A stretch of DNA of 64,000 nt from Synechococcus sp. RS9909 (GCF_014279595.1 NZ_CP047943.1:1054001-1118000), one strand, 5' to 3'. Positions 42,986 to 50,873 are shown, counted from the first letter of the stretch. Numbers and translations are program-made. The notes: generated from the letters alone by a model not told the origin.

Positions 42986-43243
42986 TCAGCTGTTGCCGGT
43001 GGTCTGCGATCGATCGGCCGTGGGAGGGGGCTCCAGCCTCTCCGACAGCCACACTTTGATGATCGATTGGCGTGTCACGCCGAGGCGCGACGCCTCACGG
43101 TCGAGTTGTTCGACCATCCAGAGCGGAAAGTCAACATTGACGCGCTTCTGCTGCAGACGGGGGCGCCGGGCGGCGTTCAGATCCAGCGCGTTCAGCACCG
43201 AATCGCCGCTCTCAAAGGATCGGTCGAAATCAGAGCTGTTCAT
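42986..43243 (-). CDS. BrnA/CopG-type antitoxin
   Basis: An 85-residue protein whose core is KRVNVDFPLWMVEQLDREAS followed by RLGVTRQSIIKVWLSERL, the ribbon-helix-helix of antitoxins paired with BrnT. It starts ten bases after the stop of a BrnT C-terminal fragment, so it seems to be an antitoxin whose toxin has been lost. The frame itself is intact. Confidence 0.78.
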   Translation of the reverse strand: MNSSDFDRSFESGDSVLNALDLNAARRPRLQQKRVNVDFPLWMVEQLDREASRLGVTRQSIIKVWLSERLEPPPTADRSQTTGNS

Positions 43244-43253
43244 AGAGCTGACT

Positions 43254-43345
43254 TTACTCAGGGCGTGATCGACGGACGGAGATGAGTCGGATGGCCTGGC
43301 CGTGCAGGGTGATCACGGCTGACCCGTGCTTGCGCGCGGGGATCT
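43254..43345 (-). pseudogene. BrnT toxin C-terminal fragment
   Basis: The minus frame ends KHGSAVITLHGQAIRLISVR followed by RSRPE and a stop. This matches the end of BrnT RNase toxins (…IRLISARRA…), lying directly ahead of the BrnA-like antitoxin as in intact operons. The N-terminal two thirds, with the catalytic residues, are missing. Confidence 0.55.
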
Positions 43346-43424
43346 CCAGGTGATCCGATCGCCCTGGTGGAGTCCTGCCATCGCGCTGTGGAGTGGATCC
43401 TCGCCTCACATTCCGTCCGGGGCG

Positions 43425-43745
43425 TCAGGGGATGGTCATCTCGCAGTACTCGCCGGGGCGCAGATCAGCCACCACATCCACCACCTGGTCGGCTGCAGCC
43501 TTAATGCGTGGCCAGCTGGTGGTGGAGAGCACCAGGATTGCGATTCTGCGCTCCCGCAGGTTCTGCTGATAGCGGAGGTTGGCGTCCGTGGTGATCAGCA
43601 ACTCAAAGCCCTCCTGCTCAGCCAGTCGGATCAGCTTGCCATTGGTCACGGTCGACCAACCCCTCTCGTAAGCCGTCATTACCTCGTGCGCCGTTAGCGC
43701 TCGACGCAACGGTGCCGGTGTTCCCTGGTCAAACAGAATGCGCAC
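43425..43745 (-). CDS. DUF5615 PIN-like toxin
   Basis: A 106-residue PIN-like protein (VRILFDQGTPAPLRRALT, EQEGFELLITTDANLRYQQN, IAILVLSTTSWPRIKAA). The acidic residues LFDQ and TTDAN are those of the Mut7-C/PIN-like nuclease group. It starts at a GTG sharing one base with the stop of the DUF433 gene. With that partner it forms a complete toxin-antitoxin pair, apparently the only intact one in this part of the window. Confidence 0.85.
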   Translation of the reverse strand: MRILFDQGTPAPLRRALTAHEVMTAYERGWSTVTNGKLIRLAEQEGFELLITTDANLRYQQNLRERRIAILVLSTTSWPRIKAAADQVVDVVADLRPGEYCEMTIP

Positions 43746-43984
43746 TACGCCGGGGCTACAGAAGTGCTTCTGGCAGCGTGCTCCAGCACGTCTCGCGCCT
43801 GCTCGATCGTCACTCCCGGGAAGAACTCCACGAATTCGTCCAGAGAAACGCCGTCCTCCAGGTTCTGAAACAAAGCCGCCACCGGAATCCGCGTGCCACG
43901 GAACACCCAGACACCACTGACGCGCTGGGGATTCCGTTCGACCGCCGGGCAGTCCGCCCAATCCAGCTGGCTGGTTGTCGGCAT
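43745..43984 (-). CDS. DUF433-family antitoxin
   Basis: A 79-residue protein: CPAVERNPQRVSGVWVFRGT, RIPVAALFQNLEDG, FVEFFPGVTIEQARDVLEHA. This is the DUF433 winged-helix-like fold, the standard partner of DUF5615 toxins. MPTTSQLDW (ATG 43984) is preferred over a start nine residues earlier. It is coupled to the toxin by a TAGTG overlap. Confidence 0.85.
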   Translation of the reverse strand: MPTTSQLDWADCPAVERNPQRVSGVWVFRGTRIPVAALFQNLEDGVSLDEFVEFFPGVTIEQARDVLEHAARSTSVAPA

Positions 43985-44148
43985 GGCGGCTGCCAGATGG
44001 GGGCAACTCAATCGTAAGCAGGCTGCCCGGATCAGGTTTTTGCCGCCTCCGCCAAACCCCGGAGCCCTTGCGGATCAAGCAGCGCTCCCCGGCGATCACG
44101 ACAATCCGCACCCGGGCGGTGTCAGTCACGCCCCAAGGATCTTGACGG

Positions 44149-44181
44149 GGCCAAAACCCTTGAAAGGCAGGGGTTTTGGCC
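44149..44181. terminator. perfect 11-base inverted repeat
   Basis: GGCCAAAACCC and GGGTTTTGGCC with an 11-base loop, next to the tRNA remnant. It may be a terminator for the lost tRNA or element; no long T run follows on either strand. Confidence 0.5.
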
Positions 44182-44204
44182 CAGAATCCGGGTGCTAACT
44201 GAAA

Positions 44205-44251
44205 TGGGTCGCCTGAGATTCGAACTCAGGACCAATCGGGTAAAAGCCGAC
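44205..44251 (-). pseudogene. 3' half of tRNA-Lys(UUU)
   Basis: On the minus strand the anticodon arm (GTCGG-CTTTTAC-CCGAT, anticodon TTT), a five-base variable region, a perfect T arm (CTGAG-TTCGAAT-CTCAG) and the 3' acceptor strand GCGACCC plus A are all present. The D arm and the matching 5' acceptor GGGTCGC are missing. A tRNA cut at the anticodon stem is a typical attachment-site copy left by an integrating element. Confidence 0.82.
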
Positions 44252-44566
44252 AGATTTCAGCCTTTTTTCTCCGCTATGACTGGTGTCTCATCGAAAAGTC
44301 TCCAGAAATGTCTCCTGGATTCGGAAATTCACCAAGCGAAACCCGGTGATGCGGACATGGATCCGTCATCGGGACAAGCGGCCAAACCTGCCGCTACCAC
44401 CCTGACCAGCACTGACCATTGAAGCCATCGCGTCATTGACCAAAACCGGCCAGGCAACAGGATCTCCGTGAGCCCCAGACAACCCCAACAGGCCTGCCAG
44501 CAAGTCAGCACCGATAGCGGCAAGGCTCCTCAGCAGGCACCATGGGTAGTGGCAACGGTGATCTGG
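44252..44566. other. gap next to the tRNA remnant
   Basis: No credible gene. A plus-strand frame runs out of the tRNA remnant but resembles the spurious proteins often called across such sites. A GTG at 44468 could extend the next gene upstream by 33 residues. Confidence 0.5.
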
Positions 44567-44851
44567 ATGACCACGAGCTTCAACACGCAGAACCTGCGGG
44601 GCCAGTTGCTGCTCTTCCGCTGTCTGGACACGGGGTTCGTCACCACCGCACCGGCGCTGACCCGCTACCAGCAGGGCAGAGGAATCGATCCTGCCCGGCG
44701 CGAGTTGGTGGGTGAACGCAGCCCCCACTGGCACAAACAAACGCCTGTGACGATCTGCGAGCACTGCGGCATGGCGGTCAAGGGCAACCAGTGGGCGTTT
44801 CGCCAGCATCAGCAGACCAAACGCTGCCGAAGGGCACAGCAAGGAACGTGA
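44567..44851 (+). CDS. small protein with a zinc-finger-like motif
   Basis: A 94-residue protein if started at MTTSFNTQNLRGQ; an upstream GTG at 44468 is possible. The end reads TICEHCGMAVKGNQWAFRQH and QQTKRC, a Cys-x2-Cys ... His-x5-Cys arrangement that should bind zinc. The stop overlaps the start of the next gene (TGATG). Possible DNA or RNA binding; no family recognised. Confidence 0.6.
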   Translation: MTTSFNTQNLRGQLLLFRCLDTGFVTTAPALTRYQQGRGIDPARRELVGERSPHWHKQTPVTICEHCGMAVKGNQWAFRQHQQTKRCRRAQQGT

Positions 44852-45033
44852 TGGCCCATCCCCTCTGGTTGCTGCTGCCCTGGGCGCTGGTGGCCCTCTC
44901 GGCCGGCGTGAAGTTCTGGCGACTCACCAGCGCCTGGCGACAACGGGGGAAGGCCAGCACCAATCGAACCGACACGGACGCTGCCCGGCAGGCCCTCGAG
45001 CGGATCTGGGAGCAGGATCAGCAGAGGCGATGA
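44851..45033 (+). CDS. single-pass small membrane protein, 60 residues
   Basis: Starts MAHPLWLLLPWALVALSAGV (one membrane helix), followed by a basic segment and an ARQALERIWEQDQQRR helix. It is coupled to the zinc-finger-like gene before it and overlaps the lipoprotein gene after it by four bases (ATGA). The pattern fits small conserved Synechococcus proteins of unknown role. Confidence 0.68.
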   Translation: MAHPLWLLLPWALVALSAGVKFWRLTSAWRQRGKASTNRTDTDAARQALERIWEQDQQRR

Positions 45034-45284
45034 GGCCAGGTACGGCTCTGCCGTTGATGCTCCTGCTTGGAGCCTGCAGCATCCAGGCTGAGAACAGCCA
45101 TCGCAGCCCTTGCCTGGATGGCGGATCCTCGTGTGCGGCCGCCCAGGCGCCTGCAGGGATGCGTCAGGTTCTCAAGGGTCACAGGATGGTGAGAACCAAA
45201 TGGATGGAGAAAATCAACAAGGAATCAGGCGTGCCCGATATTGGCGTCAAGGCGGAGTGGAAAGCGATTACTGAATTCCGCTGA
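45030..45284 (+). CDS. small lipoprotein-like protein, 84 residues
   Basis: MRPGTALPLMLLLGACSIQA is a lipoprotein signal with lipobox LGAC. The mature part has two further cysteines (SPCLDGGSSCAAAQ) and a basic tail. It overlaps the preceding membrane-protein gene by four bases. Function unknown. Confidence 0.6.
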   Translation: MRPGTALPLMLLLGACSIQAENSHRSPCLDGGSSCAAAQAPAGMRQVLKGHRMVRTKWMEKINKESGVPDIGVKAEWKAITEFR

Positions 45285-45721
45285 TCAGCATCTAGGGGCC
45301 TGAATGCGAAGCCTCAGACGCCAATGAGCGCCAGAATGATGACGCGACAGCGAATGGAGGCAGAGGGTGTCGGGGGATTGCCACTGGAGAAGCCCCGACT
45401 CATTGCAGTTCCTGCATACTCATTGCTGAGTATTGTATCTCCCGCGATTCAGTTGTTAGCCTCAGAGAGGTGGCCGATCTCGACTGAATGGTTTCAGAAG
45501 ATTTCGTGGAGTTTATCTACCGCTCCGCTTGCAGCCTGACGTTACAAAAGCGAATCAGATCATGCACATCAGCGGAGCAAATCGCTGAGATCGCGCAGTC
45601 GTGCGGCTTGACTGTTTGACGACAATTAGGTGGGCGGGCGCTGCCAACTCAGGTTCCAGGCCACTGATCGCCTCCATGGCGACATCGTCAGCGGGCTCCA
45701 CCACCAACGGGTGGGAGCGGC
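45285..45721. other. intergenic stretch without recognisable features
   Basis: About 440 bases. A 71-codon plus-strand frame at 45324-45539 has no supporting start site, motif or partner. Nothing else was seen. Confidence 0.6.
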
Positions 45722-46579
45722 TCAGCAGCTGGGCGCCAGCTGGCGCTCGCGTTCCCTGAGCCAGGTGCTGACGCATTGCACGCAGGCTTCCGTCGATTCG
45801 TAAGGCAGCACATTGCGGCCGGCGATGGTCTCGATCGCTGCAGCAGGCAGTTTCTGCCGGTAGGTGGCGAGGCGCTGATCGACATCATCCCAGTCGCGCG
45901 AGCGGCCGATGCCCGTTGCCGAACGGCCGAACACCACCAGCAGAGGGAGGCTCAGCTGGGTGAGTTGGGGGTCCCAGTCACGCCGCCAGAATCCCGCCAG
46001 AAACGAATACACGGCCCATCGGCTCTCCATCGCGCGCGATCCCTGCCTGAGGGTCTCCAGCCATTCCTCATCCACCGCGTCTGCATCGGCAAACAGGTTC
46101 TTTTTAGAGAACGACAACAGAAAACTGCGTCGCCTCGCGTAGCGATAGAAGAGGTTGCCGATCGGGCCTTGGAACAACCAGCGCCAGAGCCGCTGGGAGC
46201 GCTCGATCGGGAAGGGTTCCTGCAGCACCCGCCAGCCCGGCGGACTGATGGCCACCAATCCGCTCACCGATTCCGGGGCCTGCTGGATCAAGGCCAGGGC
46301 GATGGGCAGGGAGCTGCCCTGGGTCACGAGCACCACTGGACCTGCGTTGCGCTCCTTTAGCAGGCTGACGAGTGGTTGCGCCCAGTCGTTGGGTGAGAGC
46401 GGTGCGGTGGAGCAGGGCGCGTTGCCGCATCCGATCAGATCGGGAGCCAGCAGTTCAGTGTCGGGACTGTCTCGATGCCAGCGTTGAATGAAGCGGTCCC
46501 AGAACCGTGAGGAGAGCCCCACACCAATCGGATGGATCAGCAGGAGTGTGGGTGTGGTTCCGTGATCGGTTGATGTCAT
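45722..46579 (-). CDS. alpha/beta-hydrolase-fold protein
   Basis: A 285-residue protein: LLLIHPIGVGLSSRFWDR (oxyanion region), LLAPDLIGCGNAP, and the strand-turn LVTQGSSLPIALALIQ at the nucleophile elbow, which differs from the usual GxSxG. A lid follows (residues about 125-190) and the DPQLTQLSLPLLVVFGRS strand carries the acid region. Enzyme activity is uncertain because the elbow is atypical. It overlaps the sod stop (ATGA), so it is co-expressed with the superoxide dismutase. Confidence 0.8.
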   Translation of the reverse strand: MTSTDHGTTPTLLLIHPIGVGLSSRFWDRFIQRWHRDSPDTELLAPDLIGCGNAPCSTAPLSPNDWAQPLVSLLKERNAGPVVLVTQGSSLPIALALIQQAPESVSGLVAISPPGWRVLQEPFPIERSQRLWRWLFQGPIGNLFYRYARRRSFLLSFSKKNLFADADAVDEEWLETLRQGSRAMESRWAVYSFLAGFWRRDWDPQLTQLSLPLLVVFGRSATGIGRSRDWDDVDQRLATYRQKLPAAAIETIAGRNVLPYESTEACVQCVSTWLRERERQLAPSC

Positions 46580-47265
46580 GCGAGTGCCTGGTTATAGCGT
46601 CGGTTCACCTCAGTCCAGTTCACCAGATCCCACCAAGAACTGATGTAGTCAACCCTGCGATTTTGATACTTGAGGTAGTAAGCATGCTCCCAGACATCGA
46701 GGCCGAGCAGCGGCGTACCGCTCTCGATCCCCGGGAGGTCCATCAAGGGATTGTCTTGGTTGGCTGTGCTGGTGATCGCCAGGTTTCCGTCGTCGGTGCG
46801 GATCAGCCAGGCCCAGCCAGAACCGAATCGGCTGGCGGCAGCTTGCGAGAATTCCTTTTTCATGGCGTCCAGCGATCCAAAGCTCGAGGTGATTGCTGCC
46901 AACAGATCGTCTGAGGGCATCCCGCCCTCGCCTGGCGGTGCCATCACTGCCCAGAATTGGCTGTGATTCCAATGTCCACCGCCGTTGTTACGCACTGCGA
47001 GCGGGAAGCGGGAGATCTGCCCCTGGAGTGTCTCGAGATCCAGGGATTGCAAGGCAGGGTTGGCCCTGATCTGGCCATTCAGGTTGCTCACGTAAGCGGC
47101 GTGATGGCGATCGTGATGGAGCGTCATGGTGCTGGCGTCGATCGCCGGTTCCAGGGCTTCCACTGGGTAGGGCAACGGTGGCAAGCTGAACTGGGCCCAG
47201 GCCGGTGCCGCAGCGGCAACCAACACCAGAAGTGCTGCGCAGCAGGTGCGAATCAGGCGCAACAT
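46576..47265 (-). CDS. sodA: exported manganese-type superoxide dismutase
   Basis: A 229-residue SOD with an N-terminal signal (MLRLIRTCCAALLVLVAAAA, cleavage after AWA), so it acts in the periplasm or thylakoid lumen. Metal ligands are in MTLHHDRHHAAYV, HWNHSQFW and LDVWEHAYYLKYQ. The GGGHWNHS and NQDNPL segments favour manganese over iron. ATG 47265 gives a better signal than one five codons earlier. Operon with the hydrolase. Confidence 0.92.
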   Translation of the reverse strand: MLRLIRTCCAALLVLVAAAAPAWAQFSLPPLPYPVEALEPAIDASTMTLHHDRHHAAYVSNLNGQIRANPALQSLDLETLQGQISRFPLAVRNNGGGHWNHSQFWAVMAPPGEGGMPSDDLLAAITSSFGSLDAMKKEFSQAAASRFGSGWAWLIRTDDGNLAITSTANQDNPLMDLPGIESGTPLLGLDVWEHAYYLKYQNRRVDYISSWWDLVNWTEVNRRYNQALA

Positions 47266-47423
47266 AAAGGGCAAGCGCAAGTGGCTCCAGCCTGACCGAT
47301 TCCAGGGCCTAGCCGCGGGAGAGCAAGGCGTAGTCGCTATCTCAACCTGTCACCGCGCGTGATGGTGCCGTGACACGCGCCGATCAGGGCCAAGATGAAG
47401 GGTGAGCCGATCAACATCTGCCC

Positions 47424-48034
47424 TTGATTCGCGCCAGAGCTGCCGTGGCCTGGGCTGCCGGAGAACCACTGGAGGTCACCGAGATCGAGGTGGCCCCGCC
47501 TCAGGCGGGAGAGGTGTTGCTGAAAGTGGTGGCCACAGGGGTCTGCCACACCGATGCCTACACCCTGTCGCGAGCTGATCCCGAGGGGCTTTTCCCTGCG
47601 GTGCTGGGCCATGAAGGCGGCGCCGTGGTGGTGGAGATCGGCGAGGGCGTGAACTCCGTGGCCGTCGGCGATCACGTGATTCCGCTCTACACACCGGAAT
47701 GCGGCAGCTGTCGCTTCTGCCGCTCCGGCAAGACCAATCTCTGCCAGGCGATCCGTACCACCCAGGGTCGGGGGCCAGCTGGCGTGCCTGGGACTGCGTG
47801 GCCCTGCTTGAGGATGGTCATCGTCGCGATGACCCATTGCTTGTGGATGTCGGCTCAGCCGATCCCTTCCTCGAGGAGCAACTGCGCACGAACGACCTCA
47901 AGGAAGCGGCTGCGCGTTGCGGCCAGCCGCTCTCGCTCACCCTGCACGAGGGCTACGACCACAGCTATTTCTTCGTGGCCAGTGTGATCGACAACCACTT
48001 GCGCCATCACGCCCGGGCGCTTGGGCTGAGCTAG
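47424..48034 (+). pseudogene. deletion fusion of formaldehyde dehydrogenase (frmA) and S-formylglutathione hydrolase (frmB)
   Basis: Bases 47424 to about 47777 (TTG start) encode the first ~117 residues of a class III alcohol dehydrogenase: [32 protein letters not shown] and [17 protein letters not shown]. The frame then breaks. From about 47780 to 48034, another frame reads the C-terminal third of S-formylglutathione hydrolase ([49 protein letters not shown]). A deletion has removed the rest of both genes. Neither enzyme can work, so glutathione-dependent formaldehyde oxidation from this locus is lost. Confidence 0.9.
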
Positions 48035-48048
48035 GAGCCTTGCCAGGC

Positions 48049-48531
48049 TCAGCTGCAGCCCTGCACGGAGATGCGGTAAGTGAAACCGGTGGCGGCCTGA
48101 TCGGCAGTGGCACCGATCTTGAAGTTCACCTGGCTCACGGTTTTGCCGGGCACCGCCTGCACATCCCACTGACGGCCCGTGCCAACGCCAGGAGTGAGGG
48201 AATCATTCACCACCTGCAGGTTCGAGCCATCGGTGAACTTGAGATAGGCCTGGATCGGATAGGTGGCGCTCACCGACGAATTGGCGGTGAAGAACAGCTT
48301 GTAGGAGCTGAAGGGCTGGGTCACGAAGAAATCCGTGTTCCAGTTGGGGCGACTGAAGGGCAGCGGATTGCCTGGGCTGATTGTTTTGGTCACGATGTCG
48401 GTGACACCGTTCCCGCCCACGGGGGTCAGGAACTGGCAGCTCTGAGCGAAGGCGGGCTTTGCCATCGTGAGCAGGCAGCCACTGGCGCAGATCACTGCGG
48501 CGCGGGTTAGGGAACGCATGGACATCGGCAT
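48049..48531 (-). CDS. secreted hypothetical protein
   Basis: About 160 residues starting MPMSMRSLTRAAVICASG (two nearby ATGs are alternatives), with a signal peptide cleaved after AFA. The mature chain is beta-rich (PFSSYKLFFTANSSVSATYP, GKTVSQVNFKIGA) with cysteines near both ends, possibly a disulfide-closed beta-sandwich. No family recognised. Confidence 0.7.
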   Translation of the reverse strand: MPMSMRSLTRAAVICASGCLLTMAKPAFAQSCQFLTPVGGNGVTDIVTKTISPGNPLPFSRPNWNTDFFVTQPFSSYKLFFTANSSVSATYPIQAYLKFTDGSNLQVVNDSLTPGVGTGRQWDVQAVPGKTVSQVNFKIGATADQAATGFTYRISVQGCS

Positions 48532-48556
48532 CAGTCCAGAGGCTAGGCGATGCGTT

Positions 48557-48868
48557 TCAGATCCCATCCTGCTCCTGCACATCGGCGCCGGATCCCACTT
48601 CGCTGGAAGCAGCCTGACCAGGTCTCCAGCCGCTGGCCCAGATCTCGCGGCAGCGGAGATTGAGGTCCTCTTGCTTCAATGACCAGAGCGTGAGGCAACG
48701 CTCCAGGTCATCTCGGATGTCCTGGGCACCGGGAAAATCCTTGTAGCGAATCATCAACATGGCAGCGCGGGTGAGCTGCTCCGGGCCCGGGTCACCGGTG
48801 TGACCCAGGAGTGCATCCACCGAGTCCCGATCGGTGCGGTAGAGGGGATGGACCTGTTCGTCGCTCAT
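48557..48868 (-). CDS. DUF3288 family protein
   Basis: A 103-residue protein starting MSDEQVHPLYRTDRDSVDAL, then ARAMLMIRYKDFPGAQDIR-like sequence (actual text AAMLMIRYKDFPGAQDIRDD). This matches the DUF3288 family, small soluble proteins almost confined to cyanobacteria. Function unknown. It diverges from the TerB-like gene across about 150 bases. Confidence 0.82.
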   Translation of the reverse strand: MSDEQVHPLYRTDRDSVDALLGHTGDPGPEQLTRAAMLMIRYKDFPGAQDIRDDLERCLTLWSLKQEDLNLRCREIWASGWRPGQAASSEVGSGADVQEQDGI

Positions 48869-49015
48869 CGGAGTTGCGGCTTGCTTATGCACAGACTCTG
48901 CAGCAATCGCTCCAGAACCGCAGCTGCTCTGGCGGGCTCTTCTGTGGCAATGGGCACACCAGCTGAGTCTGACCATGGGCCAGAACGGGACCACCTTGAT
49001 CAGGTTCTGGTGCCC

Positions 49016-49417
49016 ATGGATAGCTCCAAAGCATTCGCCGCCATCGCCCTGGCCGCTGTGTCCTGGGATGGAACGCTCACGCAGGCAGGCTCACGCAGCT
49101 TGCGTCATGCACTCGACTATCGCCAACCCTTTGCCACCTACCCCGCAGGCAAGATGGTAAGCCTCATGGATGAGTTGCTGCAGGCGCTCAGGCAACAAGG
49201 TGCGCAACGGTTGATGGTGACAGCTTCAGAAGCCCTCAATCCGCAGCAACGACGCACGGCCTATGCGATGGCAGCGGAAATCATGCGCTCCGATGGTCCC
49301 TATCAGGATGATGAGCTGAACATCCTCAGCAATCTCGCCGAGGTCCTGATGGTGGATGCACGGCTCACCAACGAGATTCAAAGCACCATGAACCTGTTGC
49401 ATGGCGAGCTGGGGTGA
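49016..49417 (+). CDS. TerB-like (tellurite-resistance family) protein
   Basis: A 133-residue all-helical protein starting MDSSKAFAAIALAAVSWDGT. The segments ALAAVSWDGTLTQAG and AAEIMRSDGPYQDDELNIL are the two acidic, EF-hand-like helix pairs of the TerB domain. Cyanobacterial TerB-like proteins are common and mostly uncharacterised. An upstream frame back to 48800 is the antisense of the DUF3288 gene. Confidence 0.75.
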   Translation: MDSSKAFAAIALAAVSWDGTLTQAGSRSLRHALDYRQPFATYPAGKMVSLMDELLQALRQQGAQRLMVTASEALNPQQRRTAYAMAAEIMRSDGPYQDDELNILSNLAEVLMVDARLTNEIQSTMNLLHGELG

Positions 49418-49427
49418 GTTCCGCCAT

Positions 49428-49459
49428 AAAAAAACCGGTCAACCTGGGAGGCCGACCGG
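49428..49459 (-). terminator. intrinsic terminator of the cyAbrB gene
   Basis: On the minus strand CCGGTC ... GACCGG forms a stem with a 13-base loop, followed directly by seven T. It lies about 35 bases after the cyAbrB stop and can also face the TerB-like gene. Confidence 0.85.
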
Positions 49460-49494
49460 GAGTCTGTGAGGCTTCAAATCCGAAGCTTGACGCT

Positions 49495-49899
49495 TCAGGC
49501 TGCGCTCACCACGTCGCCGGCATCGCCCTCGTTGGCGTCCTCATCCACGGCACCCATGGGGATCAGTTTGATCTGCTTGCGACCCAGCTTGATTTCGAAT
49601 TCATCGCCGGGTTCGAGATCGAGCATGACCGTGTAGGCCTTGCCGATCAGCAGATTGCCGTTGCCCTGCACCTTGGCGATGTAGCTGAGTTTGCGACCCC
49701 CTTTGCCGATCCCCTTGCTCGGAGCATCACCGAGGCTGACGCCTTTGGCCTCCAGAAGCGCTTCGTAGAAAGCAGTGAAATTCAGGCGCTCACCGCCGTC
49801 TTTTTTGGTGCTCACATAGCCGCAGGCGCGCACGAGATCCGATTTGGACACGTCGCTGAGTTCCTTGACCTTGGTGAGCAGTTCAGATCCGGTGAGCAT
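49495..49899 (-). CDS. cyAbrB transcriptional regulator
   Basis: A 134-residue regulator of the cyanobacterial AbrB family (relatives Sll0359 and Sll0822). The N-terminal half is helical (MLTGSELLTKVKELSDVSKS, DLVRACGYVSTKKDGGERLN) and the C-terminal half holds the AbrB-like fold (RKLSYIAKVQGNGNLLIGKA, EPGDEFEIKLGRKQIKLIP). These proteins control carbon and nitrogen metabolism genes. A perfect inverted repeat 15 bases upstream suggests autoregulation or another repressor. Confidence 0.93.
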   Translation of the reverse strand: MLTGSELLTKVKELSDVSKSDLVRACGYVSTKKDGGERLNFTAFYEALLEAKGVSLGDAPSKGIGKGGRKLSYIAKVQGNGNLLIGKAYTVMLDLEPGDEFEIKLGRKQIKLIPMGAVDEDANEGDAGDVVSAA

Positions 49900-49913
49900 G
49901 GCAACAGGTGAGT

Positions 49914-49932
49914 TGTTATGTGCAACATAACA
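49914..49932. promoter_or_regulatory. 19-base palindrome upstream of cyAbrB
   Basis: TGTTATGT-GCA-ACATAACA, a perfect inverted repeat with a three-base spacer, 15 bases before the cyAbrB ATG. The position, over the leader and start region, suits a repressor operator. Confidence 0.55.
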
Positions 49933-50154
49933 GACAATCGCGCCGCTGCCGATGCAAGGAACAATCCGGGAACGACGCAGTCCTGGTCGATCGAGTTGGC
50001 CCTTTTCAATGCAGGAAGCTCCGGATGATGCGATCGCTGCGTGCTGATCTGGCGCCGGCGAAGGCGTTGCGAATCCGATCCGATCCCAAAAACAGCCTGA
50101 AATCTGGGCCACTCCGCAGTGCTGCGCGGCATGGTGCAGAGATCGGAGACTGCC

Positions 50155-50349
50155 ATGTTCACGATCGAACGGATGTCGCCAGCGGGCTGGACGGCTGAAA
50201 TCGAATGCAAGACTGAATTTCGCGCCTTCTTGAATGCCCGCACCAAGTGCATGGCCACCGGCCAGGTCTATCGCGTGATCACCGGCGATGGTGATGTGGC
50301 TTGCGTGATCACGCTGGAGGAGTGCAGACGCCAATTTCAGGCCCGTTGA
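50155..50349 (+). CDS. small hypothetical protein, 64 residues
   Basis: Starts MFTIERMSPAGWTAEIECKT and continues RTKCMATGQVYRVITGDGD, VACVITLEECRRQF. It looks like a small beta-rich domain with two cysteines. The ATG at 50155 is preferred to one 36 bases upstream. It stands alone between cyAbrB and a secreted protein read the other way. Confidence 0.6.
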   Translation: MFTIERMSPAGWTAEIECKTEFRAFLNARTKCMATGQVYRVITGDGDVACVITLEECRRQFQAR

Positions 50350-50429
50350 CGCTTGTTCTGTCTGTCGCTGACCTGATGTTTCTTTCACGCTGCAGCGCAT
50401 GGCGGCATGCTCTGGTTCTAGCGGTGCCG

Positions 50430-50873
50430 TCAGGGGCAGGCGTCGTTCGCCGCCTTGCGGAGAGCATCGGCCTGGCGAGCAGCCTCAGCGCCGTTGACGG
50501 TGAAGAACGGAACGTTCTGATCGTTGGTGTACAGCACGGGTTGGCTGGCCTTCAGATCCACCTCCGCCTGCCGCCGGCAGCGTGCATAGGCGCCGTAATC
50601 CAGTCGCATCCGCTGGCCTGGGCTTGGCGCGTTGGCACTGGCTTCAGCTCCCTGGTTGGCGAGGCTCTCCAGCTGCGGACAAAGCTTCAAGCGCCGTTTG
50701 TGCACCAGCTTGACTTCCTCCCGCCAGGCCTGACGCGCCCATTGATCCCGCTGCTCCTGAAGCCTGAGGCAGTGCTCGGACGCCTTGTTGGCGCCGATCG
50801 CCTCCGCCCCGAGAAGCCAGGCCAGGAGCAGGATCCAACGATTGCTTCGAGTGGTGACAGAACGAACGGACAT
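50430..50873 (-). CDS. secreted hypothetical protein, 147 residues
   Basis: MSVRSVTTRSNRWILLLAWL is a signal peptide or anchor ending near AIG/ANK. The mature chain is basic and Gln/Arg-rich with several cysteines (EHCLRLQEQRDQW, RLKLCPQLES, AYARCRRQAEV, NDACP end) that could form disulfides. No family recognised. Longer starts run into the divergent symporter promoter. Confidence 0.65.
   Translation of the reverse strand: MSVRSVTTRSNRWILLLAWLLGAEAIGANKASEHCLRLQEQRDQWARQAWREEVKLVHKRRLKLCPQLESLANQGAEASANAPSPGQRMRLDYGAYARCRRQAEVDLKASQPVLYTNDQNVPFFTVNGAEAARQADALRKAANDACP

Noticed and set aside
45324-45539. 71-codon plus frame in a gap
   Set aside because: No ribosome site, motif or neighbour supports it.
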